Source: Tenacibaculum todarodis (GTDB lineage Bacteria; Bacteroidota; Bacteroidia; Flavobacteriales; Flavobacteriaceae). Taken from it: a DNA stretch of 64,000 bases. Where the stretch lies: positions 1 to 64,000 of the forward strand of contig NZ_CP018155.1 of the NCBI RefSeq assembly GCF_001889045.1, read 5' to 3'. Position 1 is the first letter of the stretch. Every line of letters begins with the position of its first letter. The position numbers were made by a program, and so were the translations under genes. Of the stretch, positions 33,844 through 42,328 are shown piece by piece. The notes under the pieces are model-generated. The model saw only the letters and a program-made list of their open reading frames with translations. It was not told the DNA's origin and searched no databases.

Positions 33844-35196
33844 ATGAAAATTCATTTTATAGCCATTGGCGGAAGTGCAATGCACAACTTAGCAATAGCA
33901 TTACACCAAAAAGGATACCAAATTACAGGAAGTGACGATACAATTCACGATCCTTCTAAATCTCGTTTAGCAAAATATAATTTGTTGCCAGAAGAATTTG
34001 GTTGGTTTCCTGAGAAAATAGATTCAGATTTAGATGCAATTATTTTAGGAATGCACGCTAAGAAAGACAATCCTGAGTTGTTAAAAGCACAAGAATTAGG
34101 GTTGAAAATATATTCGTATCCAGAGTTTTTATACGAACAATCTAAAGATAAAACACGGGTTGTAATTGGTGGTTCGCACGGAAAAACAACTATAACCTCT
34201 ATGATTTTACACGTGTTAAATTACCATGATAAAAAAGTAGATTACATGGTTGGAGCGCAATTAGAAGGCTTTGAAACCATGGTTCATTTAACGGAAGAAA
34301 ACGAATTTATTGTTTTAGAAGGCGATGAATATTTGAGTTCGCCAATAGACATGCGTCCAAAGTTTCATTTATACAAACCAAATATTGCTTTGTTAAGCGG
34401 AATTGCTTGGGATCATATTAATGTTTTTCCAACGTTTGAAAACTATGTGGAGCAGTTTTCAATTTTTACAGATTCTTTGGTAAACGGCGGAATTATGGTT
34501 TATAATGAAGAGGATACTATTGTAAAAGATGTGGTAGAATCTTCTACTAATCATATTAAAAAATACGAGTATAACACACCAAAACATTCTATAGAAAACG
34601 GAATTACTTTTTTAGAAACTGAGGAAGGAGATTTACCGTTAGAAATCTTTGGAAATCATAATTTACAAAACTTAGCAGGTGCAAAGTGGATTTGCCAGCA
34701 CATGGGAATTGATGAAGATGATTTTTATGAAGCTATTGTAACTTTTAAAGGAGCAAGCAAGCGTTTGGAAAAGATTGCAGAAAATGATGCTACAGTAATT
34801 TTTAAAGATTTTGCCCACAGTCCAAGTAAAGTTTCTGCAACTACAACTGCGGTTAAAAATCAATATAACAATAGAACTGTTTTAGCGTGTTTAGAATTAC
34901 ATACCTATTCTAGTTTAAATGCAGATTTTTTGGCGGAGTACAAAGGAGCTCTAGATAATGCAGATAAAGCAGTTGTTTTTTACTCGCCGCATGCAGTAAA
35001 AATAAAACAATTATTAGCAATTACTGAGCAACAAATTGCCAATGCTTTTCAACGAGACGATTTAATTATTTATACAAATTCACAAGAATTTAAAGATTTT
35101 TTATTTGAACAAGATTTAAAAAACAAAGCTGTTTTATTAATGAGTTCTGGTAATTATGGTGGTTTAGATTTTGAAGAAGTTAAAAACCTTGTATAA
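33844..35196 (+). CDS. mpl: Mur ligase family, Mpl-like (UDP-MurNAc:tripeptide ligase)
   Basis: The 450-residue ligase has the MurC/Mpl N-domain (HFIAIGGSAMHNLAIAL, ITGSDD), the ATP loop VVIGGSHGKTTITSMI, the centre FIVLEGDEYLSSPIDMRPKFHLYKP, HINVFPT, and the C-domain start IFKDFAHSPSKV. The combination GDEYLSSPID--PKF resembles Mpl, which joins recycled L-Ala-gamma-Glu-DAP to UDP-MurNAc, more than MurC. Bacteroidota versions are often labelled MurC or 'peptidoglycan synthetase', so the substrate remains to be shown. It is divergent from the macroglobulin gene and followed at once by a bidirectional terminator. Confidence 0.75.
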   Translation: MKIHFIAIGGSAMHNLAIALHQKGYQITGSDDTIHDPSKSRLAKYNLLPEEFGWFPEKIDSDLDAIILGMHAKKDNPELLKAQELGLKIYSYPEFLYEQSKDKTRVVIGGSHGKTTITSMILHVLNYHDKKVDYMVGAQLEGFETMVHLTEENEFIVLEGDEYLSSPIDMRPKFHLYKPNIALLSGIAWDHINVFPTFENYVEQFSIFTDSLVNGGIMVYNEEDTIVKDVVESSTNHIKKYEYNTPKHSIENGITFLETEEGDLPLEIFGNHNLQNLAGAKWICQHMGIDEDDFYEAIVTFKGASKRLEKIAENDATVIFKDFAHSPSKVSATTTAVKNQYNNRTVLACLELHTYSSLNADFLAEYKGALDNADKAVVFYSPHAVKIKQLLAITEQQIANAFQRDDLIIYTNSQEFKDFLFEQDLKNKAVLLMSSGNYGGLDFEEVKNLV

Positions 35197-35232
35197 AAAA
35201 AGAGCAACTTTTTAAAGTTGCTCTTTTTTTAG
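35195..35232. terminator. Bidirectional Rho-independent terminator
   Basis: Stem AGAGCAAC/GTTGCTCT around an A/T loop (35201-35224) is flanked by A7 on the left and T7 on the right. It separates the convergent Mpl-like and T9SS cargo genes. Confidence 0.9.
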
Positions 35233-35249
35233 TTTAAAAAAGTGATTTA

Positions 35250-36221
35250 TTACTTAATTACTATCTTTTTAGTAAGTTGTTTATCACCTTCATTTACCTT
35301 TAAAAGGTAAATTCCAGCATTTAAATTACTAACATCAACCCTATCATTAGCATTTACTTTAGTAGAAATTAATCTTCTTCCTAAAATGTTGTAAACTTCA
35401 ACATTCTTCTCTTCACCGTTTGAAGATTTAATAAAAACCTCTCCGTTAGTTACTGGGTTTGGATATACATTTACATCAAGTTTATTGAAAGAATCTGTAT
35501 CAAGAACACTTCCAGACATTTTTACAATTATATCATCAAGAGCAAATTCATCTCTAGAACTACTACCGACTTCATCATCTCCAGTCCATCTAATATATAA
35601 GCTTCCACCATCAGGGATGTTTAATCCAGAAATATTTTTAAATCTTCCTATTTGTTCCCAACTAGCTTCTGGAATAGCGTCTCCAGTTGATGTAAAATCC
35701 ATTGCAGCAACCTCAGTGTAAGTAGAGTTGTCTGTACTATAAGAAAAGTTAAAACTGTTTCCTCTTGGTGCATTGTTTAAAATCCAAATATTGTAGCTAA
35801 TATTTGTTTCTATAACCGCTGCACCTGTATTATTATCAATCTTTAAAGTAATTGTTCCAGGAGTAAAATCTGAGCCACCTGGTTGAATTCCAATAGCGTT
35901 ATTTTTTGTGCCACCATTTGAAATATCAAATGCATATAAGCCACCAGTACTTACTCCTCCATCATTTTCTCCTCTTGTTAAATCAGCAGCAGAGCTAAAT
36001 CCAGTAATTGTCCATGCATCACTATCTAATTGTCCAGATGCCGGTGAAGCATCTAAACCTGAAGCAATAAACTGTCCGTTATTAACATCAGCAACTGTTG
36101 AATCAAAATCAATTGTAAAGTCTGTATCAGCAGTTGTAATACTTAATTGACCCCAGGAATTTTGGATTCCCAAAAAAAGTGATGCAACTAATAATGTTTT
36201 TAAAAAGTATTTTTGTTTCAT
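35250..36221 (-). CDS. T9SS type A sorting-domain protein (secreted)
   Basis: The 323-residue protein has a signal peptide (ending NSWGQ). The mature beta-sandwich (about residues 30-235) has GENDGGVSTGGLYAFDISNGG, SFNFSYSTDNSTYTEVA and SLYIRWTGDDEVGSSSRDEFALDDI, similar to lectin/discoidin-like surface modules. The C-terminal sorting domain follows (residues about 250-323): LDVNVYPNPVTNGEVFI, VEVYNILGRRLIS, VDVSNLNAGIYLLKV and KKIVIK. The type IX system would export it and attach or release it at the surface. The ligand is unknown. It is monocistronic, with a terminator just downstream. Confidence 0.88.
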   Translation of the reverse strand: MKQKYFLKTLLVASLFLGIQNSWGQLSITTADTDFTIDFDSTVADVNNGQFIASGLDASPASGQLDSDAWTITGFSSAADLTRGENDGGVSTGGLYAFDISNGGTKNNAIGIQPGGSDFTPGTITLKIDNNTGAAVIETNISYNIWILNNAPRGNSFNFSYSTDNSTYTEVAAMDFTSTGDAIPEASWEQIGRFKNISGLNIPDGGSLYIRWTGDDEVGSSSRDEFALDDIIVKMSGSVLDTDSFNKLDVNVYPNPVTNGEVFIKSSNGEEKNVEVYNILGRRLISTKVNANDRVDVSNLNAGIYLLKVNEGDKQLTKKIVIK

Positions 36222-36298
36222 AAAATTGTGTTATTAAATTAGTTGTCAAATTTATAGGGTTAAAAGATAAGAATAAATTTTTTAATATTAAATTAATA

Positions 36299-37795
36299 TT
36301 AATTATTTCTCCAAAAGAAAGGTGTAAATAATATTAAAACTGTAAATAATTCTAACCTACCAATTAGCATTAAAAAAGAGCAAAACCATTTAGCACCGAC
36401 CGATAAATGCGCAAAATTATCTACAGGACTTACAGATCCAATTGCTGGGCCAATGTTTCCTAATGAAGAAGCTGCAGCGCCAAAAGCAGACATAATATCT
36501 AAGCCTAAAATTGTAAATATAACTGTGCTTATTATAAATATTAGCATGTATAAAATAAAGAAAGATAAAATATTAAAAACAATACTCTGACTGACAGTTT
36601 TACCGTCATACCTTACAGGAATTATGGCATTTGGATGCAGTGCTTTTTTAAATTCCAGAAAACTGTTTTTTAGCATTACTATGTGTCTTACAATTTTAAT
36701 ACCTCCAGAAGTTGACCCTGCAGAACCTCCTGTGAAAAATAAAGCGAAGAAAATTCCGGTTGCAAAAAAGCTCCACATAGTAAAGTCTGCTGACACAAAA
36801 CCAGTGGTTGTTACAACTGATATAACTTGAAACAAAGCATGTCTTATTGCACTTTCTGCATTTCCATAAACTTTAGGATGTGCAATTGTTGTCTGTAAAT
36901 TTGGATCTTGAAAAAAGTAAATAATTATAGCAATTAAGAGAGAAACACCTAAAGTACCAAAGAGGTAGTATTTAAACTCTTCACTTTGAAATACTTTTTG
37001 CACTTTTCCTTTTAGAGCAAAATAGGTTAACACAAAGTTTGTTCCTGCAATAAACATAAAAAAGATAATTATGTACTGTACAGCAGGAATTCCGTTCCAA
37101 TAAGCAACACTAGCATTTTTTGTAGAAAAACCTCCTGTACTTACTGTTGCCATAGCATGGTTTATGGCATCAAACCAAGACATTCCTGCTATTTTTAATA
37201 ATAAAAATTGTGCAAAAGTTAAAACTACATATATTAGATATAATCGTTTGGCAGTATCAGTAATTCTAGGGTGCAATTTATCTGCTGATGGACCAGGAGC
37301 TTCCGCCATAAATAGCTGCATTCCTCCAATTCCAAGCATTGGTAATATGGCAATTGTTAAAACTATAATTCCCATTCCTCCAATCCAATGCGTAGCACTT
37401 CTCCAAAAAAGTATTCCTTTTGGCATGGATTCTATATCTGTTAAAATGGAAGATCCGGTTGTAGAGTACCCAGAAATAGTTTCAAAAAAAGCATTGGTTA
37501 TGTTTGGTATTGCGCCAGATAATAAATAGGGTAACATGCCTGTAAAAGAAAGTGTTAGCCAGCCAAGTGTAACAATTAAATACCCTTCTTTTTTTTGAAT
37601 ATTAGTGCTTTCGGGTTTGTTAAAGAAGTACAGTAACAAACCAATAGAAATAGTAATTATTCCTGCATTTAAAATTCCCCATTTGGCAACTTCTTCATGA
37701 TAAATACTAAACGGAACAGCAAACAGCATAAAAATACCGTTCATTATTGCGGTTATACCAAGAAAGCGGTAAATTATTTTTAGGTTGAGGTTCAT
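36299..37795 (-). CDS. trkH: Trk potassium uptake protein, membrane subunit
   Basis: The 498-residue integral protein has the four pore-loop filters of the TrkH/KtrB superfamily: SGYSTTGSSI, ATVSTGGFST, SVVTTTGFVS and SLGNIGPAIG. The glycines that line the K+ path are kept. It also has GGSAGSTSGGIKIVRH, the gating-loop region. It imports K+ (or Na+ or Rb+) under control of the RCK subunit. Its ATG shares one base with the TAA of trkA upstream, so the two are translationally coupled. Confidence 0.92.
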   Translation of the reverse strand: MNLNLKIIYRFLGITAIMNGIFMLFAVPFSIYHEEVAKWGILNAGIITISIGLLLYFFNKPESTNIQKKEGYLIVTLGWLTLSFTGMLPYLLSGAIPNITNAFFETISGYSTTGSSILTDIESMPKGILFWRSATHWIGGMGIIVLTIAILPMLGIGGMQLFMAEAPGPSADKLHPRITDTAKRLYLIYVVLTFAQFLLLKIAGMSWFDAINHAMATVSTGGFSTKNASVAYWNGIPAVQYIIIFFMFIAGTNFVLTYFALKGKVQKVFQSEEFKYYLFGTLGVSLLIAIIIYFFQDPNLQTTIAHPKVYGNAESAIRHALFQVISVVTTTGFVSADFTMWSFFATGIFFALFFTGGSAGSTSGGIKIVRHIVMLKNSFLEFKKALHPNAIIPVRYDGKTVSQSIVFNILSFFILYMLIFIISTVIFTILGLDIMSAFGAAASSLGNIGPAIGSVSPVDNFAHLSVGAKWFCSFLMLIGRLELFTVLILFTPFFWRNN

Positions 37796-39141
37796 TAGTT
37801 AAATAATTCTTCAACAGTACTTATAGCTTCAGGTAAACAAAATACAATAACTTTATCGCCATTTTGTATTTGCATATTACCAAAAGACATTAATGCTTTT
37901 TCATTTCTAATAATTCCACCAAAAACGGCTTCTCTAGGAAAACGAAGTTCTTTAATAGGTTTTTCAGTAACCTTAGCATTTGGTTGTACTTCAAACTCAA
38001 ATACTTCGGCATCAATATTATGTAAATTTGCCAATGCCAAAATTTCCCCTTTTCTAATATGACGGAAAATATTACTAGCGGCAATTAATTTTTTATTAAT
38101 AAGTGTATCAATTCCGATAGTTTGAGAAATATTTATATAATCCATATTCTCAACCAAAGCAATTGTCTTTTTTACACCTTTAGATTTAGCTACTAAACAA
38201 GACATTATATTGGTTTCAGAATCTCCTGTAACCGCAATAAAAGCGTCCATTTGTCTAATACATTCTTCCTCTAAAAGCTCTAATTTACGCCCGTCACCAT
38301 TAATAACTAAAGTATTAGAAAGTTCTTCGGCCAAACGTATAGCTTTGTTCTTATTCTTTTCTATTAATTTAACCTTAAAATTATCTTTACAAAGATTTCT
38401 AGCAGTTTTTTGACCAATACCACTTCCTCCTAAAATCATTACATTATTTATGTCTAAATGCTCTTTACCAATTATTGGGTATAATTTATCTAAACTATAA
38501 TTTGGTACAGAAAAATAAACTTGGTCAGACATTTTATAGACAGTATCTCCACGCGGAATTATAGTTTGCGCAACACCTTCTCGTTTAATAGCAATGGTAA
38601 TAAAATCTACCATATTAAACTTGTCTTTTGCTTCTTTTACAGTTAAATCTACAATGGGAGATTTATACGTAAGTGAAGTTCCCATCACATTAAAAAGTCC
38701 GTTTTCAAAAGCAACCGTATCGTTAAAAGAAGATTGATTTAACAGCATTTTTATTTCATCAGCTGCCAATTCTTGTGGAGAAATCATAAAATCTACACCA
38801 AAATCTTTAAAATTAACATCTTTAGTCTCTAAAAACTCCTGATTTTTAATTCTAGCAATGGTTTTTTTTACACCCAACGCTTTTCCAATAACTGAAATAG
38901 TAAAATTTGTGTTCTGACTTTCTGTAACGGCAAGTAATAAATCTGCTTTTTCAATGCCAATTTCCTTCAATAATTTAACAGAAGTAGCATCACCTTTTTT
39001 AGTGATAACATCCAAATTATTATTAATATAATTTAGTTTATCTCCGTCAAAATCAATCACATAAGTGTCTTGAGATTCGTAGGACAGTAATTTAGCTAAA
39101 TGGAAGCCAACATCACCAGCTCCAGCTATAATAATCTTCAT
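37795..39141 (-). CDS. trkA: Trk potassium uptake regulatory subunit
   Basis: The 448-residue protein has two RCK units. The first starts at MKIIIAGAGDVGFHLAKLL (NAD-binding GxGxxG), with a YVIDFDGDKL acidic end and GDATSVKLL. The second starts at NNVMILGGSGIGQKTARNL, with KLIEKNKNKA and NGDGRKLELLEEE. Each is followed by a TrkA-C domain. It is cytosolic, binds nucleotide and gates TrkH. It is first in the operon, with an exact -7 box (TATCTTTG) at 39164-39171, and is followed by trkH overlapping one base. Confidence 0.93.
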   Translation of the reverse strand: MKIIIAGAGDVGFHLAKLLSYESQDTYVIDFDGDKLNYINNNLDVITKKGDATSVKLLKEIGIEKADLLLAVTESQNTNFTISVIGKALGVKKTIARIKNQEFLETKDVNFKDFGVDFMISPQELAADEIKMLLNQSSFNDTVAFENGLFNVMGTSLTYKSPIVDLTVKEAKDKFNMVDFITIAIKREGVAQTIIPRGDTVYKMSDQVYFSVPNYSLDKLYPIIGKEHLDINNVMILGGSGIGQKTARNLCKDNFKVKLIEKNKNKAIRLAEELSNTLVINGDGRKLELLEEECIRQMDAFIAVTGDSETNIMSCLVAKSKGVKKTIALVENMDYINISQTIGIDTLINKKLIAASNIFRHIRKGEILALANLHNIDAEVFEFEVQPNAKVTEKPIKELRFPREAVFGGIIRNEKALMSFGNMQIQNGDKVIVFCLPEAISTVEELFN

Positions 39142-39163
39142 AAGTAAGAATAAGAATAGAATG

Positions 39164-39171
39164 CAAAGATA
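39164..39171 (-). promoter_or_regulatory. Promoter -7 box for trkA-trkH
   Basis: The minus strand reads TATCTTTG, an exact match to TAnnTTTG, 22 bases before the trkA ATG. A TTTTG lies 14 bases further upstream, a little close for the -33 element. Confidence 0.55.
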
Positions 39172-39203
39172 CGGTTTTACATAAACAAAACTATTTTTAA
39201 GAA

Positions 39204-39291
39204 GCTATTTCCCGCTTTCACTACTCGCTTTTTTTGTGAAAAACAAAAAAGAGCTCAAACAAACCGTTCAATCAGGGCTAAACCTGTTAGC
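39204..39291 (+). repeat. Dispersed structured repeat, copy C
   Basis: This shares CGCTTTCACTACTCGCT and GAGCTCAAACAAACCGTTCAATC with copy A. Its ends differ: TTTCCC on the left and AGGGCTAAAC on the right, so the CCC/GGG pairing is inverted relative to A and B. The outer arms GCTA/TAGC also pair. The central hairpin is GCTTTTTTTGT ... ACAAAAAAGAGC. It lies between divergent trkA and radC. Confidence 0.7.
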
Positions 39292-39330
39292 CTAATTTTA
39301 GTACAAAAAGCAAACTAAAATCTCATTTAC

Positions 39331-39338
39331 TATCTTTG
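39331..39338 (+). promoter_or_regulatory. Promoter -7 box for radC
   Basis: TATCTTTG, an exact TAnnTTTG match, is 16 bases before the radC ATG. No clear -33 TTTG was found; the spacing would place it at the right edge of repeat copy C. Confidence 0.5.
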
Positions 39339-39354
39339 TTAAAAAAGCAAAAAG

Positions 39355-40041
39355 ATGGAAAAGTTAACAATAAAAGCATGGGCTTTAGATGATCGACCTC
39401 GAGAAAAACTAGTTTCAAAAGGAAAAGCAGCATTATCTGATGCAGAACTAATTGCCATATTAATAGGCTCTGGAAATAGGCAAGAAAGTGCCGTAGCATT
39501 ATCCAAAAGAATTTTACAATCGGTAGATAATAATTTAAACAAATTAGCACGTTTGTCTGTAGAAGAACTACAGGTTTTTAAAGGAATAGGAGAAGCCAAA
39601 GCAATTTCAATAATAACAGCTTTAGAATTAGGAAAAAGAAGACAGTTTGAAGAAGCTTCAATAAACCCAAAAATAACAAGTAGCAATAGTGCGTTTAAAA
39701 TAATGCAACCTGTAATTGGAGATTTAGCTCACGAAGAATTTTGGGTTTTATATCTTAATAATGCAAACAAAGTATTAGAGAAACATCAAATAAGTAAAGG
39801 TGGTTTAACAGCAACTTTGGTAGATGTTAGATTGTTGTGTAAAAGAGCTTTAGAACTATCTGCAATTGGTATGATTGTTTGCCATAATCATCCGTCTGGA
39901 AAACTACAACCAAGTAATTCAGACAAAACATTAACTCAAAAAATAAAACAAGCCGCAATAACCTTAGATATTACATTGCTAGATCATTTAATAATAACCG
40001 AAAAAGCGTATTTTAGCTTCGCAGATGAAGGATTAATATAA
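39355..40041 (+). CDS. radC: RadC family JAB-domain protein
   Basis: The 228-residue protein has an N-terminal UPF0758 helical part (DRPREKLVSKGKAALSDAELIAILIGSG), a helix-hairpin-helix (LQVFKGIGEAKAISIITALELG), and the JAMM/MPN+ metal site VCHNHPSGKLQPSNSD with downstream LLDHLIITEKAYFSFADEG. All JAMM residues are present. The family was named for DNA repair, but the true activity is unsettled. It is a single gene, followed by an imperfect inverted repeat. Confidence 0.92.
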   Translation: MEKLTIKAWALDDRPREKLVSKGKAALSDAELIAILIGSGNRQESAVALSKRILQSVDNNLNKLARLSVEELQVFKGIGEAKAISIITALELGKRRQFEEASINPKITSSNSAFKIMQPVIGDLAHEEFWVLYLNNANKVLEKHQISKGGLTATLVDVRLLCKRALELSAIGMIVCHNHPSGKLQPSNSDKTLTQKIKQAAITLDITLLDHLIITEKAYFSFADEGLI

Positions 40042-40045
40042 TTTA

Positions 40046-40110
40046 CAGTTTTCAGTAGCAGTTTACAGTATGTAACTGACTGCCAACTGCGACTGCCAAT
40101 TGCTAACTGA
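40046..40110. repeat. Imperfect inverted repeat of CAGTT/ACTG units
   Basis: The left arm CAGTTTTCAGTAGCAGTTTA (40046-40065) and the right arm with ACTGCCAACTGCGACTGCC and AACTG (to 40110) are near inverse complements, built from repeated CAGTT-nn-CAGT units. It fills the gap between radC and the deacetylase-like gene. It may be a small mobile or slippage-born element, or a terminator. Confidence 0.5.
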
Positions 40111-40115
40111 ACATA

Positions 40116-41420
40116 ATGATATTAGTTTACACACATAAAATTACTCCAAGACTTCGCTATATATTTAAGCATATCTTTACAAGAACATTGCTTATACCTA
40201 TCAATTTTACTACAAAAATTGAAGATTTTGTGGCGCACAGTGGCGCAAAAATGTCGTATACCAAAGTACCATTAGGAAGTGAGTTTTTTATTAAAAGTAA
40301 CGACTTGCTATTTGAGCAAGGAGTTAACGATGTTGATATTTCTATTCAAAAATGGGAAGAAATTCCTTGTTTTTTTCCATCTGGAGCAAAATCGGCTATT
40401 CCGTTTGATATTTTTGCAGCAAGTTTTTATTTAATAACGCGTTACGAAGAATACTTGCCACACGTAAAAGATAAACATGGACGTTATACCGCAGACCAAA
40501 GTTTAGCTTTTAATGAAGGTTTTTTAGAAAAACCAGTTATCGATATTTGGGCTTATAAATTTTTATCAATATTAAAAGAAAAATTTCCAGAACATCCTTA
40601 CAAAAAAAGAGAATATAACTATATTTCTACAATAGATGTAGATAATGCGTATGCCTACAAGCATAAAGGTTTTGTAAGAACTATTGGCGGATTTTTAAAT
40701 GATTTCTACAAATTAAAGATTTTTAATATTTGGGATAGATTTGCAGTTAGAGCAGGTTTTAAAAAAGATCCTTTTGATACTTTTGAGAAAATTATCAACC
40801 TAAAAAAAGAGTTAGAAGTAAGAACTATTTTCTTCTTTTTAATTGGAGATTATACAACATTTGATACAAATATTTCAGCAGCTAAAAATAAGTTCAGGTT
40901 GCTTATTAAAGATATGGTAGATTATGCAAGAGTTGGTTTACATCCTTCATATTTTACAATGAATAATGCCCAACTTTTAAAGAAAGAAAAAAAACGTTTA
41001 GAAAGCATCACAAATATGCCCATTAAACGATCTCGTCAGCATTTTTTAAAATTCGATTTACCAGAAACCTATCAAATATTAATAGATTTAGAAATAGAAG
41101 AAGATTATTCTATGGGTTACGCAAGTCATGTTGGTTTTAGAGCAAGTACATGTACGCCGTTTTATTTTTACGATTTAGATTTTGAAATTCAAACACCACT
41201 AAAAGTATTTCCGTTTGCAGTAATGGACACAACTTTAAACGATTATATGAAGTTAACTCCAAAGCAATCTTTAGGTAGAATTCGTGATTTAAAGAATGAA
41301 GTAAAACGAGTTAACGGAACCTTTATAACCTTGTTTCATAACGAAAGTTTAAGTAATTATCTTCGTTGGAAAGGTTGGGGACGTTTGTATGGTTCTATGT
41401 TAAAAATTGTAAATAAATAA
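40116..41420 (+). CDS. Polysaccharide deacetylase-like protein (DUF7033-type)
   Basis: The 434-residue protein has the pattern I associate with flavobacterial 'polysaccharide deacetylase family' proteins. The N-terminal part contains AIPFDIFAASFYLITRYEEYL and DKHGRYTADQSLAF. The NodB-like part has YISTIDVDNAYAYKHKG (Asp-Asp metal region), VGLHPSYFTMNN (a His/Ser metal motif) and the C-terminal TLFHNESLSNY. It probably removes acetyl groups from a surface glycan or acts as a binding relic. It starts a group with the FemAB-like gene, three bases downstream. Confidence 0.65.
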   Translation: MILVYTHKITPRLRYIFKHIFTRTLLIPINFTTKIEDFVAHSGAKMSYTKVPLGSEFFIKSNDLLFEQGVNDVDISIQKWEEIPCFFPSGAKSAIPFDIFAASFYLITRYEEYLPHVKDKHGRYTADQSLAFNEGFLEKPVIDIWAYKFLSILKEKFPEHPYKKREYNYISTIDVDNAYAYKHKGFVRTIGGFLNDFYKLKIFNIWDRFAVRAGFKKDPFDTFEKIINLKKELEVRTIFFFLIGDYTTFDTNISAAKNKFRLLIKDMVDYARVGLHPSYFTMNNAQLLKKEKKRLESITNMPIKRSRQHFLKFDLPETYQILIDLEIEEDYSMGYASHVGFRASTCTPFYFYDLDFEIQTPLKVFPFAVMDTTLNDYMKLTPKQSLGRIRDLKNEVKRVNGTFITLFHNESLSNYLRWKGWGRLYGSMLKIVNK

Positions 41421-41422
41421 AT

Positions 41423-42328
41423 ATGATTCGTTTAGTAGAACGCAAACATATTGACATAGAAAAATACAATACTTGTATTAAAAATGCACAACAAAGCAAC
41501 ATTTTTGCGTTTTCGTGGTATTTAGATATTGTAGCAGATAATTGGAGTGTTTTTGTCTTGGAAGATTATGAAGCGGTAATGCCTGTTACTTGGAGAAGGA
41601 AATACTTCATAAAATATGTGTATCAACCATTATGGACATTACAATTAGGTGTTTATTCAACAGAAATTATTGATGAAAATGAGTTTTTAATTGAATTATT
41701 CGATGAATTTAAATACATAGATTTAAGAATGAATTCTAAAAACGCTTTTACAATGTTTCAGGATAATTGTTTAGATAGACAATTACAATATTTAACCTTA
41801 GACGTAGATGATGCAACCATTTTTAAGAACTATAAAAGCGATAGAAAAAAAGATTTAAGAAGAGCAAATAAAGCTGATTTAACAGAAAAATGGAATGATA
41901 ATCCGGCAAATTTAGTGCAACTTTTTAAAGAAAATATAGGTAAGAAAGCTAAAGGAATTACAGAAAATGATTACGGAAACTTGTTAAAAATTATGCAAAC
42001 TTGCATAGAGAAAAGAGTAGGAGAGTTGCTTTCCATTTACGATAGCAATAACAAACTTGTAGCTTCAGGTTTTTTCTTAAAAGATGCAGAAAGGGTTTCA
42101 ATATTAGTTTCTTCAACAGATTTTAAAAACCGTAAAAACGGAGCTAATACTTTTTTAATCGATCGCGCTATTTTTAAATATAGAAATGGTTTTAAAGAAT
42201 TTGGTTTTGGAGGTTCTTCAATAAGTTCTATTGCAAAATATTTTAATAGTTTTGGTGCCAAAACAGAAACGTATCTGCAATTAAAACAAAATAAGTTACC
42301 TAAGTTTATACGCTTTTTTAAGAAGTAG
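41423..42328 (+). CDS. FemAB/GNAT-fold acyltransferase-like protein
   Basis: The 301-residue protein has the FemAB-like double-GNAT look. The N-domain has NTCIKNAQQSNIFAFSWYLDIV, and MPVTWRRKYFIKYVYQPLWTLQLGVYS follows. The C-domain runs from YKSDRKKDLRRANKADL through ASGFFLKDAERVSILVSSTD to FKEFGFGGSSISSIAKYFNSFGAK. Members attach amino acids or acyl groups to peptidoglycan precursors or glycans; the substrate here is unknown. It follows the deacetylase-like gene with almost no gap and overlaps the convergent flippase gene by 11 bases. Confidence 0.7.
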   Translation: MIRLVERKHIDIEKYNTCIKNAQQSNIFAFSWYLDIVADNWSVFVLEDYEAVMPVTWRRKYFIKYVYQPLWTLQLGVYSTEIIDENEFLIELFDEFKYIDLRMNSKNAFTMFQDNCLDRQLQYLTLDVDDATIFKNYKSDRKKDLRRANKADLTEKWNDNPANLVQLFKENIGKKAKGITENDYGNLLKIMQTCIEKRVGELLSIYDSNNKLVASGFFLKDAERVSILVSSTDFKNRKNGANTFLIDRAIFKYRNGFKEFGFGGSSISSIAKYFNSFGAKTETYLQLKQNKLPKFIRFFKK

